Shown: in pieces, positions 9,681 through 20,300 of the stretch | Layout: each line of letters starts with the position of its first letter | Numbering within the stretch: the stretch's first letter is position 1 | DNA from: Candidatus Opimibacter skivensis | Lineage (GTDB): Bacteria > Bacteroidota > Bacteroidia > Chitinophagales > Saprospiraceae | Length of the DNA: 64,000 nucleotides | Assembly: GCA_016721905.1 (NCBI GenBank) | Contig: JADKHH010000004.1 | Span: 186,001-250,000, forward strand | Reading direction: 5' to 3' | Program-made: the position numbers and the translations under genes | Notes under the pieces: generated by a model | Seen by the model: only the letters and a program-made list of their open reading frames with translations | What the model was told of the DNA's origin: nothing | The model's database searches: none

Positions 9681-12600
9681 TCAGCGAACAACAGTGACAT
9701 CACCATACAATGTTTTCTGACGGGAGGTGCCACCCAGGAGGTATTCGATCTGGATGACAAAAACGTATGCACCAGGCAATACAAGCTCATCATTAAAAAA
9801 CCCATCCCAGTTGAAAGGATTTTCTGTTGAACCATGCACCCGATTACCCCATCGGTCATAAATGGTACCCACCATCGAGGTTACTTCAAGATCCGATCCA
9901 ACACTGACACTGAATACATCATTGATACCATCTCCATTAGGAGAAAAAACATTTGGGAGATAAAAACCGTCATTGACTTCCGGAACAACACAATCTAATC
10001 CGGGAAATACATCCACCTCTTGTGATGCCGTGCTGCATGGTGTTGTCACTTCTATGCTATACAACCCGGGAGAAAGAACCTGTAACGTTGGCGTGGAAGA
10101 TCCATCACTCCAGAGATAGCCAGCTACAAAAGATTGTGTGGCATCCAGACTGATGATATCACCTTCACACCAGGGGATCGAAGGATCGAGATTGAGCAGT
10201 GGCACGCGGGTATCAAAATCAACCACGATATTATCAGAGACAACACCACAATCATTGCTCAATTGCAAAGAATAAGTTTGGTCCTGATCAGCGATGATCG
10301 TTGGTTGGGTACTTCCATCTTGCCATCTGATTTCATAAGCGGTGGTTGGAGCAGAAAGTGATATGGATTCACCTGGACATAGAGTCGTATCAGGGCCAAG
10401 TGTAAATGGATCTGGTGCATCGAGATAATCTACAGTCATCGTGTCTGCTGCATCCCCACATCTGTTTGATTCAGCAAGCGTGTACGTGCCTGGTGATGAA
10501 ACAGTAAATGTTGGTGCAGAAGAACCATCCTGCCACTCGATACTTGTCTCGGCATCAGCGGAGGAGATCAATAACAAAGTGATTCCTTCACATAGCGTGG
10601 TATCAGGGCCTAATACCGGTGTGGGGGGTACGCCGGAGATGTCAACAGCTATCGTGTCTGTATCAGCACCACAACTATTGTTGACGGTAAGGATAAACAC
10701 ACCGGATTGAGTTGTTGTATACACAGGAGTTGTTGCTCCATCCTGCCAAAGATAATTGACGCCGGATATTCCGGATTGGATGGTGACTGTTTCTCCTGCA
10801 CAGACCTGTATATCATTTCCTAGGTCTACCTGCGGACCCTGTGTACTTTCGATTACTTCTAATGTATCACTTGTGGAACCACAATCATTGGAGATGATCA
10901 GGATGATTGTTTCTTCTACAGTAGATTGATATGAATTGGCTGTAGAACCATCTTGCCACAGATATTGCACATTGGCAATGCCTGGTGTCAATGTGATGAT
11001 TTCACCAGGGCAAAGGGTTTGGTCAACACCAAGATTGAGTGCCGGTACATCCGGTAATGCATTAACCTGAATCGTGTCATAGGAAGTACCGCAACTGTTA
11101 GAGATTTCTGCAAAGACAAATCCTGTTCCGGTAACATTGTAATTAGTGGCAGTAGAGCCATCAGGCCAAAGAATGGTCACACCGGGTGTGGTGATAGAGA
11201 GTGTAAATGATTCACCAGTACATAGTGAAGTATCTGCACCCAGATCAAGCGGTGGAGTGGCGGGAAGTAGTCCGACCTGCAAGGTATCAAATGCAGATCC
11301 GCACGCATTGTTTACTTCAACCGTGATTGTACCAGGTCCACTAACAGTATAACCTGGTGTCAGGGAGCCATCTTGCCAAAGCCATGTATCTACATTTGAA
11401 AACACAGGAGAAAGAACCAACAGATCACCGGCGCATATCTGTACATCATTGCCAAGGGCTACCGAAGGTGCAGGGCCGCCATCGATGATGATTGTGGTAT
11501 CTGCATCCATGCCGCAGGAGTTGCTGACCGTGACACTATAGATGCCCGGTGCATTGACGATGAGTTGTTGATTCTGTGAATTGTCGTTCCAGAGATAATT
11601 GACACCAGCTATAGCAGCATCAAGTGTAACACTCAGTCCCTGGCACAAATTTAACTGAGCGGGCAAATCAACCTGCGGGGGATTGTCATTGACAGTAACC
11701 ACGATCGTATCAGCTCCCAGGCTGCAGGAATTAAATACCTGAACGGAGTATGTACCAGAGCTATTGACGACGAGAGAATCTGCCGTGCTGAAATCCTGCC
11801 AGAGATATTCTGCACCAGGATTATTTGCATACAGCGTGATTTGTTCGCCGGGACACAGACTGACATCAGGTCCGAAGTCCGGAGGCGTGACCAGGGAGGT
11901 GTATCCGATATTAACCGCATCAGATCCGGTGCCACAAAAATTGGAAATGGTCAATGAATAGGTGCCCGGTCCTGAAACAAGGAAAAAATCTTCTGTTGAA
12001 TTGTCTTGCCACAGAAAGGGACCAGTTTCATTTGTTGAAAGCAGCAGCGTTTCACCATCACATACTATGGTATCGGGGCCCAGGTTAATATCGGGAGATT
12101 GGATGACGGTCACATCTACCTGATCACTTCCTGTTCCGCATTCGTTGGTTACAAAAACGGTGTACAAACCTGGAGCCACGATTTCATAATTGGGTTCTGA
12201 GTTTCCATCCTGCCAGAGGATATCTCCGAGATCGGGATCGATTTCTATTTCAAGTATTTCTCCATCACAGAGAGTTTGTTCATCAGGGCCAATCTCTACT
12301 TCGGGCACTTCAAGGTCTGTGTATTCAATTTCATCACTTTCCATTCCACACATATTACTAATGGTGAGTGAATAGGTACCGCCCGACGATACAGTATAAG
12401 TAGGCAAGGTGGTATTGTCCTGCCACAGGAAATCACCCAGGGAGGGATCAAACGAAAAAGTTACCTCATCACCAAAGCAGAGGATGGCATCATTTCCCAG
12501 ATCGAAGGGAGCTGGAGGGTCCATATAAAAAATGGTTATCTCATCAGAATAGACCCCACAACCATCATCCAGGGTGACAGAATAAGTGCCTGCAGTCGTA

Positions 12601-13628
12601 ATCGTATAGTCAGCGTCATTGGAACCATCCTGCCACTCGTACTCGCTGAGTTCGGGGTCCAGCATAATTTCATATTCATCTCCAAGGCAGAGGGTGAGTT
12701 GTGGGGGCCCTAACTCCGGGGGTTCGTTGTTTCCATTAATAGTGATTTCAATAGAGTCGATGCCATAATTGCATCCATCGGAAATGGTCAGGCTGTATAC
12801 TCCACTTTCGGTAACCACGAGGGTGGGATCATGACTGCCATCTTCCCAGGTATAATTGACATCAGGAATACCTGGATCAATTTCGTATTCAAAACATGCA
12901 GTCTCAGGGCCATTGAGTTCCAGATCTAAAGTACCCGGCATGGCACCTGGCATGACCACGACGTCTTCATAATAATAGTAGGATAAATTCTGCTGACCGG
13001 AGCAGGAAGGGTTATCCACAGTTTCGGCATCTGAATGAAAATTACCAAGCGTGATGTGTTGTTCGCCACCGGCTGCCTGGAAACATCCTGTAATCAAAGT
13101 CCAATTACCATAATCATCAATAAATCCAAGTTCGGATTCAATCTGGGGATCGACATCAATATGCGTTATGAAACTTCCGGTCGGTGGAGATACGGAGAAA
13201 TATGCTCCGATCGTCTGGACAGAACAACCAAACTCAGCCGGGCTGACATAGAAACTCACAGAATACCATTCTCCGGCTATCAGGGGTTGATCCAGGGGGG
13301 CTGAGAGGTATTCCCTGTATTCGAACTGGGGTAGTTTGGTATATCCGCCGGCATATCCATCACCGGTCAGGGCATCCTGGTTGCCAAAGAAATTGATAGG
13401 AACGTCGACAGTACCCGAAGTGGAGCATACATTAAAGATATCAGGTGTGCCTTGCGTAGGGGCGATCCAGGGTGGGGCGGCTGTCGGGCCTGCGCCTCCG
13501 AAACTTTCGGGACAAAACGAAATGGTTTCAAAGCTATAATTAGGGACGAGGTTCTGCGCCGTCAGCAAGGAGCGAATCCCAATAAAGAGCGAGAGGAATA
13601 GGATTCCTTTGAGTAAAAAATTAGCCAT
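9681..13628 (-). CDS. Giant Ig-like repeat protein with CHU_C (T9SS type B) C-terminus, paralogue 2
   Basis: 1315-residue tandem duplicate of the 5260-9645 gene. It has a signal peptide ending near LLTAQ (about residue 25), the same N-terminal module (NLVPNYSFETISFCPESFGG...), 14 Cys-containing units (two fewer than the neighbour), and the CHU_C sorting domain (LPNVFSPNGDGINDVFSV...DVTVVR). N-terminal modules and the first units are clearly diverged, while the last six units and the C-terminus are almost the same, at DNA as well as protein level. Both genes probably yield cell-surface proteins exported by T9SS and gliding-associated machinery. A promoter could lie in the 170 bp upstream, but no clear TAnnTTTG was found there. 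Confidence 0.9.
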   Translation of the reverse strand: MANFLLKGILFLSLFIGIRSLLTAQNLVPNYSFETISFCPESFGGAGPTAAPPWIAPTQGTPDIFNVCSTSGTVDVPINFFGNQDALTGDGYAGGYTKLPQFEYREYLSAPLDQPLIAGEWYSVSFYVSPAEFGCSVQTIGAYFSVSPPTGSFITHIDVDPQIESELGFIDDYGNWTLITGCFQAAGGEQHITLGNFHSDAETVDNPSCSGQQNLSYYYYEDVVVMPGAMPGTLDLELNGPETACFEYEIDPGIPDVNYTWEDGSHDPTLVVTESGVYSLTISDGCNYGIDSIEITINGNNEPPELGPPQLTLCLGDEYEIMLDPELSEYEWQDGSNDADYTITTAGTYSVTLDDGCGVYSDEITIFYMDPPAPFDLGNDAILCFGDEVTFSFDPSLGDFLWQDNTTLPTYTVSSGGTYSLTISNMCGMESDEIEYTDLEVPEVEIGPDEQTLCDGEILEIEIDPDLGDILWQDGNSEPNYEIVAPGLYTVFVTNECGTGSDQVDVTVIQSPDINLGPDTIVCDGETLLLSTNETGPFLWQDNSTEDFFLVSGPGTYSLTISNFCGTGSDAVNIGYTSLVTPPDFGPDVSLCPGEQITLYANNPGAEYLWQDFSTADSLVVNSSGTYSVQVFNSCSLGADTIVVTVNDNPPQVDLPAQLNLCQGLSVTLDAAIAGVNYLWNDNSQNQQLIVNAPGIYSVTVSNSCGMDADTTIIIDGGPAPSVALGNDVQICAGDLLVLSPVFSNVDTWLWQDGSLTPGYTVSGPGTITVEVNNACGSAFDTLQVGLLPATPPLDLGADTSLCTGESFTLSITTPGVTILWPDGSTATNYNVTGTGFVFAEISNSCGTSYDTIQVNALPDVPALNLGVDQTLCPGEIITLTPGIANVQYLWQDGSTANSYQSTVEETIILIISNDCGSTSDTLEVIESTQGPQVDLGNDIQVCAGETVTIQSGISGVNYLWQDGATTPVYTTTQSGVFILTVNNSCGADTDTIAVDISGVPPTPVLGPDTTLCEGITLLLISSADAETSIEWQDGSSAPTFTVSSPGTYTLAESNRCGDAADTMTVDYLDAPDPFTLGPDTTLCPGESISLSAPTTAYEIRWQDGSTQPTIIADQDQTYSLQLSNDCGVVSDNIVVDFDTRVPLLNLDPSIPWCEGDIISLDATQSFVAGYLWSDGSSTPTLQVLSPGLYSIEVTTPCSTASQEVDVFPGLDCVVPEVNDGFYLPNVFSPNGDGINDVFSVSVGSDLEVTSMVGTIYDRWGNRVHGSTENPFNWDGFFNDELVLPGAYVFVIQIEYLLGGTSRQKTLYGDVTVVR

Positions 13629-13798
13629 TGGTTTGAGTATCAGTATTGCAATAACACGTCTCTTTCCTAAGAAAGATAAACAATAGGATACGAACTTGCC
13701 TCAAATTGTTGCCTGAGAGTCCAATCCTGTGGGTCGAAGCAGGGAAAAGAACAGTTTAAAGAGAAAAATTCTCAGTCCACAAAGAGTATTCTCGTTTG

Positions 13799-14749
13799 TT
13801 ACGGGATCAACCGGTCCAGTAGTTTCTTAGTGGCCTTGATGCCTTCATGTTCTGACAAACGGGAGCCTTCATATTCTATACCGAGGTATCCTTTGTATCC
13901 GGACTTCTTTACGATCGATACCATTCGCTGAAAATCAATCGTGGTTTCGTTTCCCGCAGCATCAAAGTCATAGGACTTGGCGCTGACGGCTTTGGCAAAA
14001 GGCATTAGTTCTTCAACGCCCTGGTAGCGATCATATTCGTCAACGCAGCTGCTGTGCCCCATGCCATCATCAGCTTGCCGGAGACAAAAATTTCCAAAAT
14101 CCGGTAGTGTGCCGCAACCAGGCATATTGACTTCCTTGATCACACCGGCAAGCCACTTTCCATCAGAGCTCAGTCCGCCATGGTTTTCAACAATCACGTT
14201 GATCCCCACTTTTTCGGCAAAGGATGTCAGCATCCCCAGGCCATCTACCGCTGCGGCATGAAGGGCGGCGCGATCGTCAGAAACACCATATGCGTTGACG
14301 CGTATAGAATGGCAACCCAGTGTTTTGGCTGCTTCCACCCATTTGTAGTGATTCGTTACTGCTGCCGTCCTGATTGTATCATCCAGTTCGGCAAGTCCCC
14401 CCTCTCCATCAATCATAATCAGGAGTTGTTCCACACCGGCATCACCTGCCCGTGCATTCATTTCAGCCAGGTATTTGCTATCTGATGCTTTGTCTTTAAA
14501 GAACGTATTGACATATTCAATACCGTAGATACCGAAATCACTGGCGGCTAAACGGGCAAAATCAAGATGGTCCATGGTTTTATTTCGCAACGACCTATTA
14601 AGGCTCCATTGAGCGAGGGATATCTTGAATTGTGCCTTTGTGGCGGGATCTAGCATAGCTTTATAACCAGAGATACCAGGCAACATCGCCAGGCTCACGA
14701 TACCAAATGCACCGTTTTTGATAAATGATCTTCTTTCAATGGACGGCAT
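13799..14749 (-). CDS. Tat-exported sugar phosphate isomerase/epimerase (TIM barrel)
   Basis: 316-residue protein of the AP-endonuclease-2-like TIM barrel family, which includes xylose isomerase-like and hydroxypyruvate isomerase-like enzymes. The N-terminus MPSIERRSFIKNGAFGIVSLAML is a twin-arginine signal (RRSFIK at 6-11) so it is exported folded. Barrel and metal-site segments include INVIVENHGGLSSDGKW (about 184-200), MPGCGTLPDFGNFC and the C-terminal GYLGIEYEGSRLSEHEGI. Exported homologues in Bacteroidota usually act in carbohydrate processing; substrate is not deducible. No sugar-uptake neighbours are visible. Confidence 0.8.
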   Translation of the reverse strand: MPSIERRSFIKNGAFGIVSLAMLPGISGYKAMLDPATKAQFKISLAQWSLNRSLRNKTMDHLDFARLAASDFGIYGIEYVNTFFKDKASDSKYLAEMNARAGDAGVEQLLIMIDGEGGLAELDDTIRTAAVTNHYKWVEAAKTLGCHSIRVNAYGVSDDRAALHAAAVDGLGMLTSFAEKVGINVIVENHGGLSSDGKWLAGVIKEVNMPGCGTLPDFGNFCLRQADDGMGHSSCVDEYDRYQGVEELMPFAKAVSAKSYDFDAAGNETTIDFQRMVSIVKKSGYKGYLGIEYEGSRLSEHEGIKATKKLLDRLIP

Positions 14750-14812
14750 AGTTCTGAAACGTTAGGGTGTTTATTATGGAAGGCCTTGTTTGTGCGGCAG
14801 AGAGATAATCTG

Positions 14813-15448
14813 TTATTTTTCAATCACCACTAATCCGTTTAGCAGCTGTTCAACTGTGTCAATATTTTCATCCATAAAGGTATCAGAAGAATAGACCAGG
14901 AATTGAGTTGCTCCTCCGTCAGCAGCAAAATAATACCCATAATATGAAAACCGGATATCTTCAATCGTACCGGTCATCCGCAACATGAGCACTTTGGTGC
15001 CATTGACGATGCGGTACTCTTTTGCAGTTACTTTTATGTCTGGCGCAGCTTCACGGGCGTTATTGACGGCGAGGTTAGCGAGGCTTTCAGTAGGGATATC
15101 CAGGTTTTCAGAGATAATCAATCCATACAAGCTTCCATTGTTATGATCGAACTCAAACTCTGCTGCGCTGGGACTTTCTGCTGGCCTCAATTTCCAGGCT
15201 TTTGGATCAATCCAACAACCAATATTGATGCGTTTACTTTTTACCAGAAAAGAGGCGTTTTTACTTTTTTCAAATGGAAGTGGGTTTAAAGGAATATCGA
15301 CAGTCACCAGGCTATCCTTATCGGCATATACCCAACGGCCATCGTTGTAGAGCACTACCTGATCCCCGGTCTGTGTGACAGCCATTTGCTGCGCCTTGGA
15401 TCCCGTGGATAACAAGAAGAGAAAACTTGCAAGTACTAAGATTTTCAT
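14813..15448 (-). CDS. Secreted protein of unknown function
   Basis: About 211 residues. The ATG at 15448 gives a good signal peptide (MKILVLASFLFLLSTGSKAQQ), preferred over the upstream ATG at 15466. After it comes MAVTQTGDQVVLYNDGRWVY, a short motif (GxxVxLxxDGxW) frequent in exported Bacteroidota proteins, then an alpha/beta body with no catalytic motif I can name. The product resembles no family I recognise with certainty. Upstream is the divergent RND efflux operon; no functional link is evident. Confidence 0.7.
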   Translation of the reverse strand: MKILVLASFLFLLSTGSKAQQMAVTQTGDQVVLYNDGRWVYADKDSLVTVDIPLNPLPFEKSKNASFLVKSKRINIGCWIDPKAWKLRPAESPSAAEFEFDHNNGSLYGLIISENLDIPTESLANLAVNNAREAAPDIKVTAKEYRIVNGTKVLMLRMTGTIEDIRFSYYGYYFAADGGATQFLVYSSDTFMDENIDTVEQLLNGLVVIEK

Positions 15449-15677
15449 AATTCCGCATTTTGACATATACCCGACACTAAAATAATGATATCATTGCTAT
15501 CAGGCAGATTACCGGAAAAGAGTCCTCCAATTTCTGAACAAACAGCGATTTAATTCCTTTTAATCTCCTAAACGTACTGACAACCGTAAAGCCCCAACCT
15601 CCTCAGGCAACATTACCGTCAGCTTAAAGAACTGAAATAGAACGTATTTTTAAGTTTCCAACAGCAAATCACTTATT

Positions 15678-16736
15678 GTGCACCAAGTTCCAATATATCT
15701 GAGGATTATTATTCTATTGTCCTTTTCGGGTCTGCTTTTTTGCAAAAAAAAGGACAGCATGCCGGCCAATCCAGGGGCTCCCCCACCTGTTCAAAAAGCA
15801 TTGGTAGTCCAGACGCTCATTGCTGCTCCTCAGTCGTTGAGCGCTGATATTGAAGTGCCCGGCACGATCATGGCAAATGAAACCGCAGAAATCCATCCTG
15901 AAGTATCAGGGCGTTTGGTCCAGCTCAATATCAAAGAAGGAACAAATGTCTCTGTGGGTGCCCTGCTGGCAAAATTATATGATGGAGATCTGCAGGCACA
16001 ATTGCGAAAACTGGAAGTGCAACTTAAAATAGCGGAGCAAACTGAAAAGCGACAGGCAGAACTCGTCAAAATCCAGGGGATCAGCCAACAGGAATATGAC
16101 CTAAGCCTGCTGGGTGTGCTTAATCTCAAAGCGGATATGGATATCATCAGGGAGAGTATCCGTAAAACAGAAATCCGTGCTCCGTTTGGTGGAAAACTTG
16201 GTCTGAAAAACGTAAGTCCAGGTGCTTATGTAACGCCAGCATCGGTGCTCACCACGATCAGCCAGGTCAGCAGCTTAAAAATCCAGTTTAACATACCTGA
16301 GCGCTATGGTGCTCAATTAAAACCAGGATTACCTGTTTCCTTTTCAATTGATGGAACCAATAAGACATTTACAGCAGCGGTGATCGCTTCTGAAATCAGT
16401 ATTGATGAAAACACACGAAGCCTGGCGGTAAGAGCATTGATCAAGCAACAAGATCCTGCACTGATTCCTGGCGCATTTGCCAAAGTAAAGATCGTATTAG
16501 GTAAAAACAACGAAGCCCTGATGGTACCTAATAGTGTTATCATTCCATCAGGCAGGAAAAAACAACTCTATGTGTATGAAGGAGGCAAGGCGATGATGAA
16601 AGAGGTGACGACAGGCGTGAGGGACAGTACGAATATCCAGGTGCTGACGGGGATCAAACCAGGAGATACCGTGATTACGTCTGCGGTGTTGTTTTTGAGG
16701 CCGGGATTGGCAGTGGAGCTGGCGAAAATCGAATGA
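15678..16736 (+). CDS. RND efflux periplasmic adaptor (membrane fusion protein)
   Basis: 352-residue HlyD/AcrA-type adaptor linking the RND permease to the outer-membrane channel. A GTG start at 15678 gives MHQVPIYLRIIILLSFSGLLFCKKKD, a signal with a Cys at residue 23 that may be lipidated, although LLFC is a loose lipobox. The first lipoyl half follows (AEIHPEVSGRLVQLNIKEGT), then a short coiled hairpin, the second lipoyl half (IRAPFGGKLGLKNVSPGAYV), a beta-barrel and a membrane-proximal domain. It is the first gene of an adaptor-permease-TolC operon (15.7-21.9 kb) interrupted by a four-helix-bundle gene. Substrate specificity (drug, metal or lipid) is not visible. Confidence 0.9.
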   Translation: MHQVPIYLRIIILLSFSGLLFCKKKDSMPANPGAPPPVQKALVVQTLIAAPQSLSADIEVPGTIMANETAEIHPEVSGRLVQLNIKEGTNVSVGALLAKLYDGDLQAQLRKLEVQLKIAEQTEKRQAELVKIQGISQQEYDLSLLGVLNLKADMDIIRESIRKTEIRAPFGGKLGLKNVSPGAYVTPASVLTTISQVSSLKIQFNIPERYGAQLKPGLPVSFSIDGTNKTFTAAVIASEISIDENTRSLAVRALIKQQDPALIPGAFAKVKIVLGKNNEALMVPNSVIIPSGRKKQLYVYEGGKAMMKEVTTGVRDSTNIQVLTGIKPGDTVITSAVLFLRPGLAVELAKIE

Positions 16737-16746
16737 TTTTCGCTTT

Positions 16747-16774
16747 TGTGAGTTGTGAATTGTGAGGTGTGAGT
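16747..16774 (+). repeat. Left arm of 28-nt imperfect inverted repeat (GTGARTT-type array)
   Basis: Heptamer-type array starting 10 nt after the adaptor stop codon. Its reverse complement recurs at 17333-17360 with 26 of 28 positions matching. Together they bracket the four-helix-bundle gene. Confidence 0.8.
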
Positions 16775-16905
16775 GGGGTTTTTGCCGAGCGGAATTATAA
16801 AGAAGAGAAAAAAGATAAATAAATTTTAAAAACAGGGTAACATTTGGGGGGGGTTAAGACACTACATGGTGATAAACAATTCTTCACCTTTTAAATTGAA
16901 ATGCC

Positions 16906-17265
16906 ATGTTTTTGAAATTAGCTCATACCCAGCTTGATGTTTATAAATATTCAAGAAAACTAATTCTTGAAGCGTATAAGGTCACGAAGTTACTTCCGGA
17001 TGATGAAAGATATGGATTGACCTCCCAGATACGAAGAGCTGGACTATCCATCCATCTGAATATAGCAGAGGGATCTTCCAGAAAATCAAAAGCAGACCGA
17101 AAGCGGTTTTTTGAAATTTCGCGAGGATCATTGATTGAAGTGGATACTGCTATTGGTGTTGCTTATGATTTAGAGTTATTAACAGATGATCAGGTGGCTG
17201 ATTTAGGCGAATTGATCATCAATACTTTTAAGGTATTAACAGGACTTATTAAAAGTCAGGAATGA
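16906..17265 (+). CDS. Four helix bundle protein (S23 / 23S rRNA IVP family)
   Basis: 119-residue small helical protein. The features LDVYKYSRKLILEAYKVTKL, RYGLTSQIRRAGLSIHLNIA and EGSSRKSKADRKRFFEISRG define the S23/IVP four-helix-bundle family, first seen inside 23S rRNA intervening sequences and related to the Avd accessory protein of diversity-generating retroelements. No reverse transcriptase, variable repeat or rRNA is nearby. It sits between the RND adaptor and permease genes on the same strand and is bracketed by inverted arms of a heptamer repeat, so it looks inserted into the operon. Role is unknown; such proteins are thought to form pentamers and bind nucleic acid. Confidence 0.85.
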   Translation: MFLKLAHTQLDVYKYSRKLILEAYKVTKLLPDDERYGLTSQIRRAGLSIHLNIAEGSSRKSKADRKRFFEISRGSLIEVDTAIGVAYDLELLTDDQVADLGELIINTFKVLTGLIKSQE

Positions 17266-17332
17266 AAAAAATGCATACATTATTTCTACTGAGGGACTGT
17301 GGTGAACAACAGCCAGAAACTGTTTTTCCTAT

Positions 17333-17360
17333 ACTCACAACTCACAGTTCACAACTCACA
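17333..17360 (-). repeat. Right arm of 28-nt imperfect inverted repeat, abutting the permease start
   Basis: Reverse-complement copy of the array at 16747-16774 (26/28 match). It ends 2 nt before the permease ATG at 17363, so it occupies the whole place where a ribosome binding site would normally sit. Confidence 0.8.
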
Positions 17361-17362
17361 GA

Positions 17363-20300
17363 ATGAATTTATCCGAACTATCCCTCCGTCGTCCTGTCCT
17401 CGCGATCGTATGTTCCATCCTGATCATCATCTTCGGGTTGATTGGATATTCTTTTCTGAGTGTGCGGGAATATCCGGCGATCGATCCTGCGGTCATCAAT
17501 GTGAAGACGACGTATGTCGGGGCTGATCCGGGCATCATAGAACAGCAGATCACAGAGCCGCTGGAAAAAATCATCAATGGGGTGCAGGGGGTTGTCAATA
17601 TCACCAGCACAAGCACACAGGGGGCAAGCAATATAACGGTGGAATTTGAATTGGGGGTAGACCTGGAGCGGGCAGCCAATGATGTGCGTGACAAAGTATC
17701 CCTGGCGGCGGGCAACCTCCCACAGGATATCGACGCACCACCGATCGTCAGTAAGTCAGATTCAGATTCAGATCCTATTGTGTTCCTGCAGATCCAGAGT
17801 CAGACCAAGAACATGATGGAACTGACCGACTATGCAGAAAACGTGGTGCAGGAGCAGTTGCAGACTATTCCGGGAGTGAGTTCAGTCAACGTTTTCGGAA
17901 AGCGTTACTCCATGCGGTTATGGATTGATCCTTCCAAATTGATAGCGCACAAACTTGTCATTTCAGATATTAAAGAAGCGCTTGATAAAGAAAATATAGA
18001 ATTACCAGGTGGAAAGATCCGTGGAAACGAAACCCAGCTGATCATCAAGACATATGGAAAACTTACCACAGAGAAGGAGTTTAACGACCTTATTCTGCGT
18101 GAAGGTGATAACGGAGTAATCCGGTTTAAGGATGTAGGATATGCTGAGCTGGGGCCTGAACTCGAAGAGTCGGTGTCCAGGAAAAACAACGTACCCTCCA
18201 TCAGCATTGGGATTGTGGCGCAGCCAGGAAGTAATCAGATCCAAATCGTAGATGAAATCTACAAACGACTCGAGACGATCAAGAAGGACATGCCTGATGA
18301 TATCCTGCTTGAAGTAGGTTATGACCGAACCACCTTCGTCCGCAATGCGATATTGGAAGTTAAAGAAACACTGATCATTGCGATCAGCCTGGTCGTCATT
18401 ATCATCTTTTTATTTTTCAGGGAATGGACCATTGCCCTTCGCCCATTGATCGATATTCCGGTATCCCTGCTCGGTGCTTTCTTTATCATGTACATCATGG
18501 GCTTTTCTATTAATGTACTCACGCTCCTGGCGATAGTGCTTGCCACAGGACTCGTCGTGGATGATGGAATCGTAGTGACTGAGAATATCTTTAAACGGAT
18601 GGAGCAGGGCATGAACAAATACAAAGCTGCCCTGGAAGGATCAAAGGAAATCTACTTTGCCGTCATCGCCACATCCCTTACCCTGGCCATTGTGTTTTTA
18701 CCGATCATTTTTCTCGAAGGGTTTGTTGGAAAATTATTCAGGGAGTTTGGAATAGTACTTGCCGGCGCGGTGCTAATTTCAGCTTTTGTATCCCTTACCC
18801 TAACGCCGGTCTTAAATATCTTCCTGACCCGAAAGGGTGTGCACAAGCATTCGAAATTTTACTTGTGGACAGAACCCTTTTTTGTTGGAATGGAAAACCT
18901 CTACAAAAGGAGCCTTCAAGCCTTTATGCGAGTGCGTTGGATAGCCTTGTTGATTGTGGGTGGATGCGCGGGAATCATCTTCTTTCTAGGTAAAAAAATT
19001 CCATCTGAGCTGGCTCCCATGGAGGACAGGAACAGAGTGCGTGTAAGCGTTACTGGTCCTGAAGGGGCTGACTTCGATTTTACAGACGCGGTTACTTACC
19101 AGATTACGCAACAATTAATCGATTCCATTCCGGAGCGATATATTGTCCTTGCTTTTGCTCCTACCTTTTCCGGTACACAGGGAAGCAATGCATCCTTTAT
19201 CAGCATGGGATTGAAGGATCCGGATCAAAGAGAACGATCTCAAAGTGAAATCGCTCAGCAGATGAGTGGAATGTTCAAGAAATACACCAATGTCCGGGCA
19301 TTTGCCATCCAGGAACAAACCATTTCTGTTGGTCTTGGGGGAAGGGGTTCTTTTCCGGTACAATACGTATTGCAGCATCTCAACTTTGACAAACTCAAGG
19401 ATAAACTTCCGCAGTTTATGGAAGAGGTCAGGAAGAGTGAGGTCTTCCAGGGTTTTGATGTCAATCTCAAGTTTAACCAACCCGAGCTTCAGATCACGAT
19501 TGACCGATTGCGTTCAAACGAACTGGGTGTGTCTGTGCTTGATGTCAACAACACACTTCAACTTGCGTTGAGTGGACGGCGCTTCGGATATTTCATAATG
19601 AATGGCAAGCAGTACCAGGTCATTGCGCAGGTAGAGCGTATTGACAGGGATGATCCTTTTGACCTTAAATCCTTTTTTGTACGAAACAACAGGGGAGAGC
19701 TCATACAACTAGACAACCTGGTGAAGATGGAAGAAACGGCCAATCCACCTACGATCTTTCATTTCAACAGATTTAAGAGTGCGATTGTACAGGCAGGATT
19801 AGCTCCCGGAAAAACAATTGGTGATGGTATCGCTGAAATGGACAGGATCAAAGCGGAGGTACTTGACGAAAGCTTTAAGACTTCGCTCAGTGGGGCATCA
19901 AGGGATTATGCTGAGAGCTCCTCGAATATTTCCTTTGCATTCCTGCTTGCGCTGGTGCTGATCTTCCTGGTCCTTGCCGCGCAGTTTGAAAGCTTTATCG
20001 ATCCGATCATCATCATGATCACGGTGCCTCTTGCATTGGCCGGTGCTGTGTTGAGTATGTGGATGTTTGACCAGACCCTGAATATATTTTCACAGATAGG
20101 GATTATCCTGCTGATCGGATTGGTCACCAAGAATGGTATCCTGATTGTGGAGTTTTCCAATCAGAAAAGAAGACAGGGGCAGTTGAAAATGCCGGCAGCG
20201 ATTGATGCGTCTGTAGCCAGGTTGAGACCTATCTTGATGACCACACTTGCCACTACACTGGGTGCATTGCCGATTGCATTGGCTATTGGATCAGCGGGAA

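Noticed and set aside
5273..13539. Many plus-strand ORFs of 60-140 codons opposite the giant repeat genes
   Set aside because: Shadows of the repetitive minus-strand coding sequence; their translations repeat with the same period and have no independent features.
16906..17265. Avd protein of a diversity-generating retroelement
   Set aside because: No reverse transcriptase, template repeat or variable repeat anywhere in the window.
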